From contig JAPOVF010000328.1 in the NCBI GenBank assembly GCA_026708285.1, forward strand, positions 1 to 42,135: a stretch of DNA of 42,135 bases. The letters are read 5' to 3'. The translations under genes and the position numbers were made by a program. Source of the stretch: Acidobacteriota bacterium. Lineage in GTDB: Bacteria; Acidobacteriota; Thermoanaerobaculia; Multivoradales; Multivoraceae. The notes below the pieces were generated by a model. That model was not told the DNA's origin. It saw nothing but the letters and a program-made list of their open reading frames with translations, and ran no database searches. The stretch's first letter is position 1, and every line of letters begins with the position of its first letter. Positions 33,355 through 42,135 of the stretch are shown piece after piece.

Positions 33355-33825
33355 TCAGTCCTCCTTGCCTGGGGCGGGGTGCATGGCCGGCCGGAAGCGC
33401 AAGGCGACTCCGTTGTTGCAGTAGCGCAGTCCCGTAGGCGCGGGACCGTCGCTGAACACGTGTCCCTGATGTCCACCACAGCGTGTGCAGTGGTACTCGG
33501 TGCGCGGCACGAACAGCTTGAAGTCGCGTTGCGTTTCGAGCGCGCCGGGCATCGATTCGTAGAAGCTGGGCCAACCGGTGCCGCTTTCGTACTTCCACTC
33601 GGAGCGGAACAGTTCGGCGCCGCACCCGGCGCAGACGAAGACGCCGTCCCGATGTTCCCCGTTGAGGGGCGACGTGAAGGCCCGTTCCGTCCCTTCCCGG
33701 CGCAGGACGCGGAACTCGTCGTCAGCCAGTCTGGCGCGCCACTCGGATTCGGCCAGGTCGATCCGCTCGTTCTGCGGAACGCCTTCAGAGTCGGGTTCCG
33801 CAGGTCGCGGGTGGTCTTCGCTCAT
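33355..33825 (-). CDS. msrB: Peptide methionine-(R)-sulfoxide reductase
   Basis: Protein of 156 residues. It reduces methionine-R-sulfoxide in oxidised proteins. Zinc-binding pairs are Cys65/Cys68 (CAGC) and Cys113/Cys116 (CTRCGGHQGHVF). The catalytic Cys136 is in LRYCNNGVALRF, where most family members have YC(I/V)NS; here Ser is replaced by Gly. No signal peptide, so it is cytoplasmic. The N-terminal 20 residues look flexible. It is transcribed divergently from the selenoprotein gene (48 nt between starts) and is followed by the esterase. Confidence 0.95.
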   Translation of the reverse strand: MSEDHPRPAEPDSEGVPQNERIDLAESEWRARLADDEFRVLRREGTERAFTSPLNGEHRDGVFVCAGCGAELFRSEWKYESGTGWPSFYESMPGALETQRDFKLFVPRTEYHCTRCGGHQGHVFSDGPAPTGLRYCNNGVALRFRPAMHPAPGKED

Positions 33826-33834
33826 TCGGCTGGC

Positions 33835-33840
33835 ATCCTA
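33835..33840 (-). promoter_or_regulatory. -10 hexamer TAGGAT for msrB
   Basis: The minus-strand TAGGAT ends 9 nt before the ATG at 33825. It lies in the 48-nt spacer shared with the divergent selenoprotein promoter. Confidence 0.45.
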
Positions 33841-33860
33841 TCGCCGCGTCAGGTTTGGGG

Positions 33861-33866
33861 CAGAAT
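33861..33866 (+). promoter_or_regulatory. -10 hexamer CAGAAT for the selenoprotein gene
   Basis: CAGAAT ends 7 nt before the ATG at 33874. First base differs from TAGAAT; otherwise spacing and sequence match the leaderless pattern seen elsewhere in the window. Confidence 0.4.
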
Positions 33867-33873
33867 CGGGAAC

Positions 33874-34770
33874 ATGGGAACACGAAGAGCGCCGGTCGAC
33901 CACATCGTCCGCACCCGGGAGCTGTATTCGAGCCTTGGACACGAACCCTACCGGTGGGTCCAGAACGTCGATCCGCCTTCGTGGGCCCGGCCGGCGAAGC
34001 CGCTTGCGGAATGTCGGATCGCCCTGGTGGCCTCCGGTGGCGTGTATCGGACGGGGCAGGTTGCCTTCCATCATCGGGACGACCTTTCCCTGCGCATCAT
34101 CGACACCCGCGTACCTGCGGCGGAACTGCGGACGAGCCACTTCGCCTACGACCAGACGGACGCCCGGATCGATCCGAACGTGGTCTTTCCCGTCGACACG
34201 CTGCGCGCTCTGGCGAGGGATGGCGTGATCGGGGAGTTGTCCCGCCGCGCGTACACCTTCATGGGTGGCATCTACTCGGCGCGTCGGGTACGCGAGACGC
34301 TGGCACCGGAAGTGAGCCGGCGACTGGCGGAAGACCAGGTCGATCTGGCGTTGCTGGTCCCCGTGTGACCGGTCTGTCATCAGTCCGTGGGACTGATAGC
34401 TCGCCGCATCGAGGCGGATGGCATTCCGACGCTCTCGATGACTTCGGCTTTCTCGATTACGAGATCGGTCAATCCTCCCCGCGCGGTGTTTCTCGACTAT
34501 CCCCTGGGTCACACGACGGGCAAGGCGCTGGACGCTAGCCTGCAGCGGGACATCATGATGGCGTCTCTCGCCGCCCTCCACGAGCTGGATACGCCGGGAG
34601 CGGTCAAGATGCTGCCGTTTCGTTGGTCGGATGACGACGACTGGAAGCGAGAAGTGATGGAGAGCGGCGATGCGAGGACAGGACGCTCGGCTGAGCCTGT
34701 CTACCAGTGCGAAGCCGACCGCAGGCTGGCGCAGGACGCAAGCGATTGCCCCACCTGCGTCTTCCTCTGA
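33874..34770 (+). CDS. Selenoprotein, glycine/betaine/sarcosine reductase B (GrdB)-like family
   Basis: Read as one protein of 298 residues with selenocysteine at position 165, encoded by TGA 34366-34368. Before the TGA the frame gives ...VDLALLVPV; after it PVCHQSVGLIARRIEADGIPT continues without a break to the TAA-less stop TGA at 34770. The UxxCH motif (Sec165, Cys168, His169) matches, from memory, the redox centre of the GrdB-like selenoproteins of the glycine/betaine/sarcosine/D-proline reductase family. Cys pairs at the C-terminus (DCPTCVFL) add a second thiol site. A SECIS-type hairpin follows the TGA. The protein is a stand-alone short form; no grdA, grdC or grdD is nearby, so an amino-acid reductase role is not shown. 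A conventional caller would give two fragments (33874-34368 and 34387-34770). Confidence 0.88.
34366..34368 (+). other. In-frame UGA read as selenocysteine
   Basis: The frame is intact on both sides. The codon sits in a conserved UxxCH context, where Cys-containing family members would have Cys, and is followed at the right distance by a hairpin. A sequencing error or ordinary stop is much less likely. Confidence 0.85.
34379..34397 (+). promoter_or_regulatory. Bacterial SECIS element (selenocysteine insertion hairpin)
   Basis: ATCAGTCC (34379-34386) pairs perfectly with GGACTGAT (34390-34397) around loop GTG. The loop starts 18 nt after the UGA, within the 16-37 nt window described for bacterial SECIS elements, and has the G/GU expected at its start for SelB. 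The hairpin lies inside coding sequence, so codon choice there must serve both functions. Confidence 0.82.
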
Positions 34771-34775
34771 ACTGC

Positions 34776-34800
34776 GGCTCCTGATCCGTCGTCAGGAGCC
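34776..34800 (+). terminator. Terminator-like hairpin after the selenoprotein gene
   Basis: GGCTCCTGA (34776-34784) and TCAGGAGCC (34792-34800) form a perfect 9-bp stem with a 7-nt loop, starting 5 nt after the stop codon. No clear T-run follows. Confidence 0.65.
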
Positions 34801-35061
34801 GTCGTAGAAGATGGCGCCGGGCGGTACGACACGCTCGCACCGCCCGACGCCGACCGGATCCGTGCCTTGCCCCTTTAGGGCACGAACCCGACCTTGTCTA
34901 CGAAAAGAAACAACTGGGGTTACAGGCGGATTCCCCGATTGGTCGTTCTGGACGTCATTCTCGCGATCGGCAGCGGAAGTCGGGCTGACCTGTTGCTGAC
35001 CGGAACCTGACCGGGGGCTCGGCGCGCGCCGCTGGGCGCTTCAGGGCGGGCGGAAGTCCTT
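34801..35061. other. Non-coding gap with no assigned gene
   Basis: About 260 bases between the terminator hairpin and the stop of the small membrane protein. One 7-bp inverted repeat (GGGCGGT 34819-34825, ACCGCCC 34839-34845) and a short GCCC/GGGC hairpin near 34870 are visible. I looked for a tRNA, including selC because of the neighbouring selenoprotein, and found no T-arm or acceptor match. Confidence 0.5.
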
Positions 35062-35430
35062 CTAGAAGGGCTTGTACATCGCCAGGTAGGAGGCGATGGC
35101 GGCCAGGAGCGGCAGTGCGATCACGAGTGCTCTCGCCAGCGAGGTGCTGCGGTAGGGCAGCGTCAGCGCGGCTCCGAAGAAGAGCCAGATCACGAGCTTC
35201 GCCCAGGCCCATGGCGGCGGCATGGCGCCTGCTCCGAGCTTGGCCAGCAGGCCGAAGCCGGCCACGACGCTCAGGATCAGGCCGATGCCGTGCATCGAAG
35301 CGAGGACGCCCCTCAGATCGTTGTCCTCGCGCCGGCCACCGTTCGCGGCGTGGAGCGCGACACCGCCGGCTGCCGCCAGCACCAGTAGCGCACCGAGCAC
35401 GTGCAGCAGCTTGTAGGCGAGATACGACAT
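35062..35430 (-). CDS. Small four-helix membrane protein
   Basis: Protein of 122 residues with four predicted membrane helices (about 5-28, 40-65, 73-92 and 99-120). It starts MSYLAYKLLHVLGALLVLAA and carries conserved-looking LASMHGIGLILSVVAGFGLLAKLG and PPPWAWAKLVIWLFFGA. It resembles small SirB/CopD-like membrane proteins in layout, but no heme or metal ligand set is obvious. The ATG at 35430 has GGAGAG upstream; the longer frame runs antisense into the inositol oxygenase gene and is rejected. Divergent from that gene, 75 nt between starts. Function unknown. Confidence 0.78.
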   Translation of the reverse strand: MSYLAYKLLHVLGALLVLAAAGGVALHAANGGRREDNDLRGVLASMHGIGLILSVVAGFGLLAKLGAGAMPPPWAWAKLVIWLFFGAALTLPYRSTSLARALVIALPLLAAIASYLAMYKPF

Positions 35431-35505
35431 CGTGCTCTCCCGTCCTGGACCGTGTCTCGTCGACCCTGCTGACCGCGACCTGCGGCTGCTAGCGTAGGTC
35501 CCCTG

Positions 35506-36354
35506 ATGCCGCTCGAGCGACTCGACGACTGGGACGACTTCGTGGCGGAACTCTACCCCGAGCCGGCGGAGGCCGGCGGAAAGCGCCGCGAGGACTACCG
35601 GGACTTCGAACAGCCGCCGCGCGACACGGTGCGCGAGTTCTACCGGCTGAACCACCGCCACCAGACCTGGGACTTCGTTCAGGACAAGAAGGCGGAGTAC
35701 CTCACGCTCGACCGGGCTGAACTCCCGGCCTGGGAGGCGCTCGAGTTCCTGAACACCCTGGTGGACGACTCGGACCCGGATCTGGACCTCTCGCAGCTCG
35801 ACCACCTGTTACAGACGGCCGAGGCGATCCGGGCCGACGGACACCCGGACTGGTTCGTGCTCGCCGGACTGGTACACGACCTGGGCAAGGTGCTCTGCCT
35901 GTGGGGCGAGCCGCAGTGGGCGGTGGTCGGCGACACCTTCCCGGTCGGCTGCGCGTTCTCGGACCGGATCGTCTACCCGGAGCTGTTCGAGGGCAACCCT
36001 GACACCGCGAATGCCACGTACTCGACGCAGCTTGGGGTGTACGAAGCCGGCTGCGGGCTGGACCAGGTTCACCTGTCCTGGGGGCACGACGAGTACCTCT
36101 ACCAGGTGCTCAGCGACTACCTGCCGGAACCGGCCCTCTACATGATCCGCTACCACTCCTTCTACGCATGTCATCGCGAGGGCGCGTACCGGGAGTTGAT
36201 GAACGACCGTGACCGCGAGATGTTCGGCTGGGTGCGACTCTTCAACGGCTACGACCTGTACTCCAAGAGCGACCGTCCGCCGGATGCCGCCGAATTGCGG
36301 CCGTACTACCAGGGGCTGATCGACCGGTACCTGCCGGCGAAGCTGAGCCTGTAG
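35506..36354 (+). CDS. myo-Inositol oxygenase
   Basis: Protein of 282 residues, the length of animal MIOX. It converts myo-inositol and O2 to D-glucuronate with a di-iron centre. All six iron ligands of the mouse/human enzyme are matched: His100 ([11 protein letters not shown]), His124-Asp125 (LVHDLGK), His194 (SWGHDEYLY), His217 (IRYHSFY) and Asp250 ([10 protein letters not shown]). The substrate-contacting region [13 protein letters not shown] is also kept. Bacterial MIOX is comparatively uncommon. The downstream sugar ABC genes (39775 onward) could supply inositol, but they are 3.4 kb away with other genes between. TAGCGT lies 10 nt upstream of the ATG. Confidence 0.95.
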   Translation: MPLERLDDWDDFVAELYPEPAEAGGKRREDYRDFEQPPRDTVREFYRLNHRHQTWDFVQDKKAEYLTLDRAELPAWEALEFLNTLVDDSDPDLDLSQLDHLLQTAEAIRADGHPDWFVLAGLVHDLGKVLCLWGEPQWAVVGDTFPVGCAFSDRIVYPELFEGNPDTANATYSTQLGVYEAGCGLDQVHLSWGHDEYLYQVLSDYLPEPALYMIRYHSFYACHREGAYRELMNDRDREMFGWVRLFNGYDLYSKSDRPPDAAELRPYYQGLIDRYLPAKLSL

Positions 36355-36379
36355 CCGGTTGACAGATGGGCTGGCTGCC

Positions 36380-37765
36380 CTACTCGAAGCGCATCAGGGC
36401 GGCGACAGCAAGCACCACCATTGCGACCAGGTAGAGCTTGACGATGGCCGGCAGGATGAACCGCAGCCACCGTTGGTAGGGGATGCGCGCCAGGAGCAGC
36501 ATGCCCATCAGCAGGGCGTTCGTCGGCACGATCAGGTTCATCAGCCCGTCGCCGAGCTGATACGCCAGCACCGACGTCTCGCGGCCGACTCCGGTGAGGT
36601 CCGCGAGTGGCGCCATGATCGGCATCGTCACGTAAGCCTGTCCGCTGCCGGAGGGGATCAGGAAGTTACAGACGCTCTGCACGGCCAGCATGCCCCAGGC
36701 GGAGACGACCGCGGCGCCGGAACCCAGAGCCTCCGCCCGCTGGAGCAGGGAGGCGATGCCGTGGATCACGGTGTCGATGACCCGGGCGTCCGAGAGCACG
36801 ACCTCGATCGTGCGCGCGAAGCCGATCAGCAGGGCGGTCCCGGTCAGTTCGGCGGCGCCGCTGGTGAAGGCCCTGGCGGTCCGGTTCGCCGACACCCGGC
36901 CCAGCACGGCCGAGATGATCGTCACGCCCAGGAAGAGCGCCGCGAGTTCGACCAGGTACCAGCCGTGCACGTTGACGCCCCAGATGAAGACGCCGATCAT
37001 CGCTGCGAAGGAGACGAGGATGCCGAGCCGGGCCGGCGTGAGTTCGGCCGCGCTCAGTTCATGGGCCCCGCCGGAGTAGTCGATGTCGCGCACGAGGCTG
37101 CGTTCCGGGTCGTCGGCGATGCGGCGGGCGTAGCGCAGGACGTGGTGGACACCGACCACTAGCATGACCGCCAGCAGCGCCCAGCGGAGCCCGAAGCCGG
37201 TACTAGGATCCTGGCCGGCGATGTCCTTGGCGATCATCACGGTGAAGGGGTTGATCGCCGCGGTGCCGTAGCCGATCCCGGCGCCGAGGTAGACGATGCC
37301 GAGGGCGACCACGGCGTCCATCTTGAGCGCGATGCACATGGCGACGAGGATCGGCACGAAGGGCATGTACTCCTCGGCCATGCCGATCGTCGACGAGCCG
37401 ACCGCGAACAGGGCGGTCATTCCTCCGACCAGCAGGACCGGCCGGCCGCCCAGGGTCTTGATCGCCGCGCCGATCGCCGCGTCGATCGCTCCGGTTGTCC
37501 GGATGACCCCGATCGCGCCGCCGACCAGGAAGACGAAGAAGATGATCTCGGCGGCAGCTTCGAGCCCGCGGGGCACCTTGGTCAGGGCGGCATGCCAGGG
37601 CAGGGGTTCCGCTTCGACCGCGTGGTACGTGCCGGCGAGCACCTGGCGGCCGTCGCGCTCGTACTCGCCGGCCGGCAGCAGGTAGGTGAGGACCTGCGCC
37701 GCCACGATCATGGCGAAGATCAGCACCAGGGCTTCCGGAAACCGGCTTCCGCTGGCGCTGGTCAT
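36380..37765 (-). CDS. YfcC/DcuC-type membrane carrier
   Basis: Protein of 461 residues with about 11-12 membrane helices. The motif [26 protein letters not shown] and the upstream [18 protein letters not shown] are the paired signatures of the YfcC (DUF1504, DcuC/AbgT-related, ion transporter superfamily) group. Relatives move C4-dicarboxylates, short-chain acids or arginine/ornithine-type substrates; none can be chosen here. It converges on the inositol oxygenase gene (25 nt between stops), so a role in exporting or importing a carboxylate product is conceivable but unproven. Confidence 0.87.
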   Translation of the reverse strand: MTSASGSRFPEALVLIFAMIVAAQVLTYLLPAGEYERDGRQVLAGTYHAVEAEPLPWHAALTKVPRGLEAAAEIIFFVFLVGGAIGVIRTTGAIDAAIGAAIKTLGGRPVLLVGGMTALFAVGSSTIGMAEEYMPFVPILVAMCIALKMDAVVALGIVYLGAGIGYGTAAINPFTVMIAKDIAGQDPSTGFGLRWALLAVMLVVGVHHVLRYARRIADDPERSLVRDIDYSGGAHELSAAELTPARLGILVSFAAMIGVFIWGVNVHGWYLVELAALFLGVTIISAVLGRVSANRTARAFTSGAAELTGTALLIGFARTIEVVLSDARVIDTVIHGIASLLQRAEALGSGAAVVSAWGMLAVQSVCNFLIPSGSGQAYVTMPIMAPLADLTGVGRETSVLAYQLGDGLMNLIVPTNALLMGMLLLARIPYQRWLRFILPAIVKLYLVAMVVLAVAALMRFE

Positions 37766-37784
37766 ACGGTCGCTTGCGGAGTGG

Positions 37785-39677
37785 TCAGTTCGCCTGGCGA
37801 CGCCTTCGCGCCTCGCGGCGTTGCTGCTGGCGGCTCTCGATGTTGGTGATCGAGTCGTCCGGGACGGCCTCGATCAGGCGGCGTGTGTACTCCTCGCGCG
37901 GTGTCATGTAGATCGCCTCGGACGGTCCCTGTTCCACGATCTTGCCGTCGAGCATCACCGCCATCATGTCGGACATGAACTTGACCACCGACAGGTCGTG
38001 GCTGATGAAGATGTAGGTCAGGTCGCGTTCTTCCTGCAGGTCCTTGAGCAGGTTCAGCACCTGCGCCTGCACCGAAACGTCGAGCGCGGACACCGATTCG
38101 TCGCAGATGATCAGCTTCGGCTGGACCGCCAGTGCGCGGGCCACCGATATCCGCTGGCGCTGGCCGCCAGAGAACTCGTGGGGGTAGCGGCGGAGGTGGC
38201 CGGTCTCCATGCCGACCTCTTCGAGCAGTCGGGCGGCCCGGTCACGGCGGTCGCTCCGGCTCTCGCCGATCTTGTGGATCGCCATGGCTTCGCTGAGCAT
38301 GGCCTCGACGGTCATCCGCGGGTTCAGTGACGAGTAGGGGTCCTGGAGGATGATCTGCATCTTGCCGCGCAGAGACCTCAAGCGGCTCGCCGGGATCGTG
38401 GTCACGTCCTGGTCCTCGAACTGGACCGTTCCGCCGGTGATGTCGATCAGTCGCAGCAGCGCCAGCCCAGTGGTCGTCTTGCCGCAGCCGGATTCCCCGA
38501 CCAATCCCAGGGTTTGGCCCGGATAGACGTCGAAGGAGATGCCGTCGACGGCTTTGACGTCGCCCACCTGCCGGCGCAGGAAGCCGCTCTTGATCGGGTA
38601 GTAGACCTTCAGATCGCGGACCCGCAGCAGGGGTTCGGTGCCGCCCGCGACCTGGTCGCCGGGTCCAGGGTTCTCGGCATAGCCCAGGTCCTCGAGCGCG
38701 CTCCGCGGGTGCAGCAGCCGTCCCCGTCCGCGCCCGACGAGTTCGGCGAGGGACTCCGGCGTCAGTTCGCGCTCGGTGATCCGGATCTCGCCTCCGTCGC
38801 CCTCGTCGTCCACATCCATGAAGTCGGCGACGGTGGGCAGACGGCGGAAGTCGCGGTCGAGGTGCGGCCGGCAGGCGAGCAGCCCCTTGGTGTAAGGGTG
38901 CTGGGGGTTGCTGAACACGTCGGTCACCGAGCCGCGCTCGACGATCCGGCCCCGGAACATGACCGCGATCCGGTCGGCGATCTCGGCGATCACGCCCAGG
39001 TCGTGGCTGATGAACAGGATCGACATGCCGCGCTCGTCGCGCAGCCGGCGGATCAGGTCGAGAATCTGGGCCTGGATCGTGACGTCCAGCGCCGTCGACG
39101 GCTCGTCGGCGATCAGCAGCTTCGGGTTGCAGGACAGCGCCATGGCGATCATCACGCGTTGCTTCTGGCCGCCCGACATCTCGTGCGGATAGGTATCGAT
39201 CCGGCGCTCGGGCTCCGGGATGCCGACCTCTTCGAACAGTTCGATCGTTCGCTGGCGGGCCTGTTTGCGGTTCATGCCGAGATGGACGCGCAGCGCCTCG
39301 CCCACCTGGTCGCCGACCCGGAACACGGGGTTCAGCGACGTGCCCGGCTCCTGGAAGATCATCCCGATGTCCTTGCCGCGCAGGTCCCGCATCTCGCGGT
39401 TGGGAAGATGGACCAGATCGCGGCCGAACCAGGCGATCTCGCCGGTCTCGATGTTCGCCGTGCTCTCGAGCAGCCGCATCACCGAAAGCGAGGTCACCGA
39501 CTTGCCCGAGCCGGACTCGCCGACGAGGCCGAGCGTCTCGCCCTCCTTGATCACCAGGTCGATGTCGTCGACCGCGCGAACGGTCTCGTGTTTGCCGTGG
39601 AAGTAGGTGCGGAGCTCCCGTATCTGGAGAAGGGGCGGCGTCGCGGCCGGCGACGAGGACACACCGCTTTCGGTCAT
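37785..39677 (-). CDS. Fused dipeptide/oligopeptide ABC ATPase (DppD-DppF type)
   Basis: Protein of 630 residues with two ABC domains in one chain, as in GsiA or YejF. First domain: Walker A GESGSGKS (about 54-61), [18 protein letters not shown], signature [11 protein letters not shown], Walker [24 protein letters not shown]. Second domain: GESGCGKT (about 392), [28 protein letters not shown] and [18 protein letters not shown]. The [11 protein letters not shown] and PxxEYTRRLI tails mark the peptide/nickel subfamily. ATP hydrolysis drives import of peptides through permeases that are not in this window. An acidic linker (about 290-320) separates the domains. ATG 39677 is preferred over TTG 39695; TAGAGT ends 7 nt before it. 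Confidence 0.93.
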   Translation of the reverse strand: MTESGVSSSPAATPPLLQIRELRTYFHGKHETVRAVDDIDLVIKEGETLGLVGESGSGKSVTSLSVMRLLESTANIETGEIAWFGRDLVHLPNREMRDLRGKDIGMIFQEPGTSLNPVFRVGDQVGEALRVHLGMNRKQARQRTIELFEEVGIPEPERRIDTYPHEMSGGQKQRVMIAMALSCNPKLLIADEPSTALDVTIQAQILDLIRRLRDERGMSILFISHDLGVIAEIADRIAVMFRGRIVERGSVTDVFSNPQHPYTKGLLACRPHLDRDFRRLPTVADFMDVDDEGDGGEIRITERELTPESLAELVGRGRGRLLHPRSALEDLGYAENPGPGDQVAGGTEPLLRVRDLKVYYPIKSGFLRRQVGDVKAVDGISFDVYPGQTLGLVGESGCGKTTTGLALLRLIDITGGTVQFEDQDVTTIPASRLRSLRGKMQIILQDPYSSLNPRMTVEAMLSEAMAIHKIGESRSDRRDRAARLLEEVGMETGHLRRYPHEFSGGQRQRISVARALAVQPKLIICDESVSALDVSVQAQVLNLLKDLQEERDLTYIFISHDLSVVKFMSDMMAVMLDGKIVEQGPSEAIYMTPREEYTRRLIEAVPDDSITNIESRQQQRREARRRRQAN

Positions 39678-39684
39678 CGGCGTG

Positions 39685-39690
39685 ACTCTA
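39685..39690 (-). promoter_or_regulatory. -10 hexamer TAGAGT, likely leaderless start
   Basis: The minus-strand TAGAGT ends 7 nt before the ATG at 39677, supporting that start over the upstream TTG. Confidence 0.45.
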
Positions 39691-39774
39691 TCCAAGCCCC
39701 TTCGCGCTGCGTGTCACAATCCGGCGTTCAGGTGCCAGGATGTCGAGGGAGGTTGTAGCCATGGGGAACGGATC

Positions 39775-40749
39775 GTGAAGCGGATGCTGACGTGGATGCT
39801 CGTGGCAATGTCCTTTGCCGCGCTTGGCGCCTGCGGCGGTGGCACGGACGGGGGCGACGGCAGCGGCAGCGTCGCCCGGGGCACGATCGGCTTCTCGGCG
39901 ATGACGCTCAAGAACCCCTTCTTCAAGATCATCGCGGACAGTCTGACCGCCGAGGCGGAGCGCCACGGCTTCGAGGTCGTGGTCACCGATGCCGAGCGCG
40001 ACGTGAACCGGCAGTCGCAGCAGGTCGATAACTTCCTGGCTTCCGGCGTTGCCGCGATCGTGCTCAACCCGGTGGACCGGATCGCCATCGGACCCGCGGT
40101 GCGGCGGGCGAACGAAGCCGGGGTGCCGGTGTTCACGTCCGACCTCCAGGCCGTCGCCGAGGGTGTCGAGATCGCCGGTCACGTCGGCACCGACAACTAC
40201 CAGGGCGGGCTGCTCGCCGGCGAAGCGATGATCGAGGCGCTCGGAGAGGCCGGCGGCGAGGTGCTCGTGCTGCACTTCAAGCAAGCCAACTCCTGCGTCC
40301 TGCGCGTGGACGGCTTCCGTCACGCGATCGGCGAGTACAACCGCGATCGGGCCGGGGGCCGGATCGAGATCGTGGCTGAACTCGAGGGCGGCGGCCTGCG
40401 CGACGAGGGTTACCGGGCGATGGCGGACGGCATCCAGGCCTATCCGGACCTCGCCGGCGTGTTCGCGATCAACGATCCCTCGGCGCTGGGCGCGCGCACC
40501 GCGCTCGAGCAGGCGGGACGCGCGGACCAGGTCAGGATCGTCGGCTTCGACGGTGAGATCGCGGGCCGGCAGGCGATCCGGGAAGGGAAGATCTATGCCG
40601 ATCCGATCCAGTACCCGGATCGGATGGGGGTCATGACGGTGCAGAACATCGTGAGCTACCTCGACGGCGAGGACTTCGAGCGCGTCCACCTGATCCCGAC
40701 GGAGCTCTACCGGCAGGCCGACGCCGAGCAGGATCCGACACTCGACTAG
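39775..40749 (+). CDS. Sugar/polyol ABC transporter substrate-binding lipoprotein (RbsB-like)
   Basis: Protein of 324 residues. A lipoprotein signal (AMSFAALGAC, Cys about residue 20) and a Gly/Asp linker are followed by a LacI/RbsB-type periplasmic fold: IGFSAMTLKNPFFKIIADSLTAEAERHG, FLASGVAAIVLNPVD, VPVFTSDL, VGTDNYQGGLLAGEAM, and AINDPSALGARTALEQAG. It binds a sugar or polyol and hands it to the ABC permease. GTG 39775 was chosen for a complete signal sequence; ATG 39784 is an alternative. An RbsA-type ATPase gene follows after 22 nt. The ligand is not evident; inositol is one guess given the nearby inositol oxygenase. Confidence 0.92.
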   Translation: MKRMLTWMLVAMSFAALGACGGGTDGGDGSGSVARGTIGFSAMTLKNPFFKIIADSLTAEAERHGFEVVVTDAERDVNRQSQQVDNFLASGVAAIVLNPVDRIAIGPAVRRANEAGVPVFTSDLQAVAEGVEIAGHVGTDNYQGGLLAGEAMIEALGEAGGEVLVLHFKQANSCVLRVDGFRHAIGEYNRDRAGGRIEIVAELEGGGLRDEGYRAMADGIQAYPDLAGVFAINDPSALGARTALEQAGRADQVRIVGFDGEIAGRQAIREGKIYADPIQYPDRMGVMTVQNIVSYLDGEDFERVHLIPTELYRQADAEQDPTLD

Positions 40750-40771
40750 GGCTCGGCCGGCCGGCGGTCAC

Positions 40772-42135
<1,364 letters not shown>

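Noticed and set aside
34366-34368. Frameshift, nonsense mutation or pseudogene at the in-frame TGA
   Set aside because: The frame, the conserved flanking residues and the hairpin placement all fit selenocysteine; there is no sign of decay after the codon.
34801-35061. Possible tRNA (selC) or small RNA in the gap after the selenoprotein
   Set aside because: No T-arm, anticodon arm or matching acceptor stem was found; only short inverted repeats are present.

Overview
The window is GC-rich, densely packed DNA from a Gram-negative bacterium. It holds a TonB protein, several lipoprotein signal peptides and periplasmic or secreted proteins. GTG and TTG starts, 4-base ATGA/GTGA gene overlaps and secreted proteins of the 'GRPDLSG...' type (often seen, from memory, in Acidobacteriota metagenome bins) make an uncultured Acidobacteriota-like lineage the best guess. 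No rRNA or other marker gene here settles it. I found no tRNA, rRNA, IS element, prophage or CRISPR array.

Layout. 32-1329 (-): a VapB/VapC-like toxin-antitoxin pair whose toxin stop codon overlaps the start of a small sulfotransferase-like gene. 1578-8001 (+): a six-gene, mostly overlapping run of two alkaline-phosphatase-superfamily phosphodiesterases, a 64-residue ribbon-helix-helix-like protein, a multi-pass membrane protein, a family-2 glycosyltransferase and a YbgC-like thioesterase. It looks like an envelope lipid or glycan pathway of unknown product. 8077-14101: an SDR oxidoreductase, a TauE/SafE permease, three small or secreted proteins, a TonB-like transducer and a TIGR01777 epimerase. 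14194-22214: endonuclease III, a Ski2-like helicase, TrmJ-type tRNA methyltransferase, a SpoIIE/PP2C phosphatase with HAMP and polyphosphate kinase. 22238-25414 (-): glycerol facilitator, glycerol kinase and an enoyl-CoA hydratase. 25505-31612: a DUF2461 protein; a coupled (-) group of membrane-anchored protein, DEAD-box helicase and MutS-like ATPase; a secreted protein; and an RRM protein. 31742-34770: a carboxylesterase lipoprotein behind msrB, divergent from a selenoprotein. 35062-42135: a small membrane protein, myo-inositol oxygenase, a YfcC-like carrier, a fused peptide-ABC ATPase, and a sugar-ABC binding protein followed by its RbsA-type ATPase, which runs off the window.

The strongest observation is the gene at 33874-34770. 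It has an in-frame TGA (34366-34368) in the context Val-Pro-Val-Sec-Pro-Val-Cys-His. A perfect 8-bp hairpin follows, its loop starting 18 nt after the codon, as expected for a bacterial SECIS. A normal gene caller would split it into two fragments. It is read here as one 298-residue selenoprotein of the glycine/betaine/sarcosine reductase B (GrdB-like) family.

A second pattern concerns expression. At least eleven starts have a TANNNT-like -10 hexamer ending only 6-11 nt upstream of the start codon, while other starts have clear AGGAGG-type ribosome sites. This suggests that many transcripts here are leaderless, and it helps choose start codons.
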